This document shows, in pieces, positions 3,927 through 5,651 of a DNA stretch of 5,651 nt (positions are counted from its first letter, which is position 1; each line of letters begins with the position of its first letter). The notes under the pieces are model-generated. The model saw nothing but the letters and a program-made list of their open reading frames with translations, had not been told where the DNA came from and did not search any database. Position numbers and translations under genes: made by a program. Origin of the DNA: Chloroflexota bacterium (GTDB taxonomy: Bacteria > Chloroflexota > Anaerolineae > B4-G1); assembly GCA_030596915.1 (NCBI GenBank), contig JAUVSX010000233.1, positions 1 through 5,651 of the forward strand, written 5' to 3'.

Positions 3927-5651
3927 ATGCCGCAGTCTCAAGTCTGGCTGATCATCGCCATCGCCCTGGGAATCATCTCCGTTGGCGTGGCATTCGTGCT
4001 GTACTTCTGGGTTCAGCGACAGGACCCCGGGTCTGACAGAGCCCGCGAGGTAGCCTCATGGATTCGTGAGGGGGCAATCACCTACCTACGCCGGCTCTAC
4101 ACTGCTCTCACGCTCGTCGCAATCGCGCTAGGCATCGTGATCGCCGTCGTCTTCAGCTTCGACATCGAGCACCTGGGAACAGGGGCTGCCAACATCGATC
4201 CGCTACGGGGCGCTGCCATGGCGACGGCCTTCATCGCCGGATCAGTCTGCTCGGCGGTCGCCGGCTATATGGGCATGAGGGTAGCGGTGGCTGCAAATGT
4301 GCGCACCGCGACGGCGGCGGCGCAGAGCATCAATGCCGCCTTCCGGGTCGCCTTCTACGCCGGATCAGTGATGGGTTTGGCGATGGTTGGCCTGGCCACG
4401 ATCGGGATGAGTGTTATCTATCTCCTCACCAACAACGCTGAGATCGTGCTTGGTTTCAGCTTTGGCGCCTCGGCGCTGGCCCTGTTGGCGAAGGCGGGTG
4501 GCGGCATCTACACCAAGACAGCGGATATTGCCGCTGACCTGGTTGGGAAGATCGAGATTGGAATCCCCGAGGATGACCCTCGGAACCCTGCCGTCGTAGC
4601 AGACAACGTTGGTGACAACGTGGGCGATGTGGCCGGGATGGGAGCCGACATCTTCGACAGCTACGTCGCCAGCACCGTAGCTGTGATGCTCCTGGGAGCC
4701 TCACTCTTCGCAGCTGACCCCGAGGCGGCAGCCCAGTACTCGGTGTTCCCACTCGTCCTGTGCGCCCTGGGGATCGTCGCCTCGCTGATTGGCATTCAGT
4801 TCGTGCGCGTGGGCAAGAGCGGCAAGCCGGGGCGCGCGCTCAACCGCGGGACGATCATCACTTGCGCGATCTTCGGCGTCTTTGCAGCGGCTGTTGTGCT
4901 GCTGGGCAACTACAGTTTGGGAGTGCTCTGGCCCGCACTGGCTGGGCTCGTCACGGGCGTCGTCGTAGGCTTCACCACGGACTTCTTCACCTCGGTCGAC
5001 TCGCGCCCTGTGAACGAGACAGCCCGTGTCTCCGGTTCCGGCGCCGCGATCAACATCATCACCGGCTACAGCTACGGTCTGATAAGCGTCGTTCCCCCTG
5101 TGATCGGGATCGCCGCCGCTACGTTGGTCTCCTTCTTCCTCGCCGAACAGGCCGGCATTCCCGGCGTCTACGGCGTAGGCATCAGCGCGGTAGGGATGCT
5201 GGCCGTCAGCGGAATGATCGTCTCCTCCGACGCCTACGGCCCGATCGTCGACAACGCCCGAGGCATAGCGGAGATGGCCGGTATGTCGCAGGACGTCATC
5301 GACACCGCCGACGTCCTCGACGCAGCCGGCAACACTGCCAAGGCCATTACGAAGGGATTCTCCGTCAGCGCCGCCGCGCTGACCGTACTCGCGTTGTTCG
5401 CGGCCTACGCCGAGGTCGTGGGCGCCAGGGGGATCGAACTGGCGATCAGCCTCAGAGACCCGATCGTTATCGCGGGGGTGTTCCTGGGCGCGATGACTCC
5501 GGCTCTGTTTAGCGCCCTCTTGATGCTGGCCGTGACCAGAAATGCCTTCGATATGATCGAGGAGATCCGTCGGCAGTTCCGTGAATTCCCGGGCATCCTC
5601 GCAGGCACCCAGCTACCCGACTACGACGCCTGCGTTGGCCTCGCAGCCCAG
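3927..5651 (+). CDS. hppA: Ion-pumping membrane pyrophosphatase, 3' end beyond the window
   Basis: This integral membrane enzyme hydrolyses pyrophosphate and pumps protons (sodium in some subfamilies) out of the cytoplasm. ATG at 3927 has GGAGGG (3915-3920) 6 bases upstream. 575 codons stay open to the edge; family members run to about 650-800 residues, so the last part is missing. The pyrophosphate site is intact: GGGIYTK (191-197), D200, D204 and K208, PEDDPRNP (214-221), and DNVGDNVGD (226-234). So is the second site, DAYGPIVDNARGIAEM (435-450). GNTAKAITKG (468-477) has Lys472 and Thr475, where potassium-dependent enzymes have Ala and Gly. This predicts a potassium-independent proton pump. 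Unusual residues are D244 in IFDSY, where Glu is usual; A202 for Gly; I in AINII for the usual Thr; and R445 for Gly. Confidence 0.96.
   Translation, partial: MPQSQVWLIIAIALGIISVGVAFVLYFWVQRQDPGSDRAREVASWIREGAITYLRRLYTALTLVAIALGIVIAVVFSFDIEHLGTGAANIDPLRGAAMATAFIAGSVCSAVAGYMGMRVAVAANVRTATAAAQSINAAFRVAFYAGSVMGLAMVGLATIGMSVIYLLTNNAEIVLGFSFGASALALLAKAGGGIYTKTADIAADLVGKIEIGIPEDDPRNPAVVADNVGDNVGDVAGMGADIFDSYVASTVAVMLLGASLFAADPEAAAQYSVFPLVLCALGIVASLIGIQFVRVGKSGKPGRALNRGTIITCAIFGVFAAAVVLLGNYSLGVLWPALAGLVTGVVVGFTTDFFTSVDSRPVNETARVSGSGAAINIITGYSYGLISVVPPVIGIAAATLVSFFLAEQAGIPGVYGVGISAVGMLAVSGMIVSSDAYGPIVDNARGIAEMAGMSQDVIDTADVLDAAGNTAKAITKGFSVSAAALTVLALFAAYAEVVGARGIELAISLRDPIVIAGVFLGAMTPALFSALLMLAVTRNAFDMIEEIRRQFREFPGILAGTQLPDYDACVGLAAQ

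Noticed and set aside
4760..5512. A 250-codon open frame overlapping the pyrophosphatase gene
   Set aside because: The translation is dominated by Arg, Gly and Asp in low-complexity order, typical of an off-frame reading of GC-rich DNA. The hppA frame has all the family motifs.

Overview
The window is GC-rich (roughly 60% or more by eye). It carries one tRNA gene, five protein genes on the plus strand, and the probable first codons of a divergent gene at the left edge. A ResB-type cytochrome c maturation protein, a membrane-bound pyrophosphatase, high GC and an unfamiliar soluble protein together would suit a Chloroflexota-like or actinobacterial-like lineage. That is an inference from gene content only; no marker gene fixes the taxon.

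Positions 1-229 are non-coding apart from a likely minus-strand start at 13. They hold a good minus-strand promoter (TTGATT, 16 bp, TATAAT) covered by two inverted repeats, a strong leader hairpin, and a plus-strand consensus promoter (TTGCCA, 17 bp, TATAAT) for the tRNA. tRNA-Thr(CGU) occupies 230-302 and is followed by an intrinsic terminator at 312-338.

Positions 353-2872 form a compact run of three genes: a ResB-like membrane protein, a very hydrophobic 245-residue protein that may be a degenerate CcsA-type partner, and uridine kinase (udk). The gaps are 1 and 8 bases, so the genes probably share a transcript. No separate promoter fits between the tRNA terminator and the first gene. ResB and CcsA normally act together to move haem across the membrane and attach it to c-type cytochromes. 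Uridine kinase serves pyrimidine salvage and has no obvious link to that work.

Positions 2873-3044 are an intergenic leader with a weak possible terminator and an extended -10 promoter (TGGTATAAT). The stretch just before the next ribosome binding site resembles a deleted piece of the bacterial signal-recognition-particle RNA core. The following gene (3045-3815) encodes a 256-residue soluble protein that I do not recognise. After a 111-base gap, a gene open to the right edge (3927-5651, 575 codons, no stop) encodes an ion-pumping membrane pyrophosphatase (hppA). Its catalytic motifs are intact and it has the Lys signature of potassium-independent enzymes, but it departs from the usual residues at several positions, including Asp where Glu is usual near the ion gate.

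No mobile element, CRISPR array, or clearly new multi-gene system is visible. The most useful leads are the unknown 256-residue protein with its odd leader, the degenerate CcsA-like partner, the unusual pyrophosphatase, and the dyad-rich divergent promoter.
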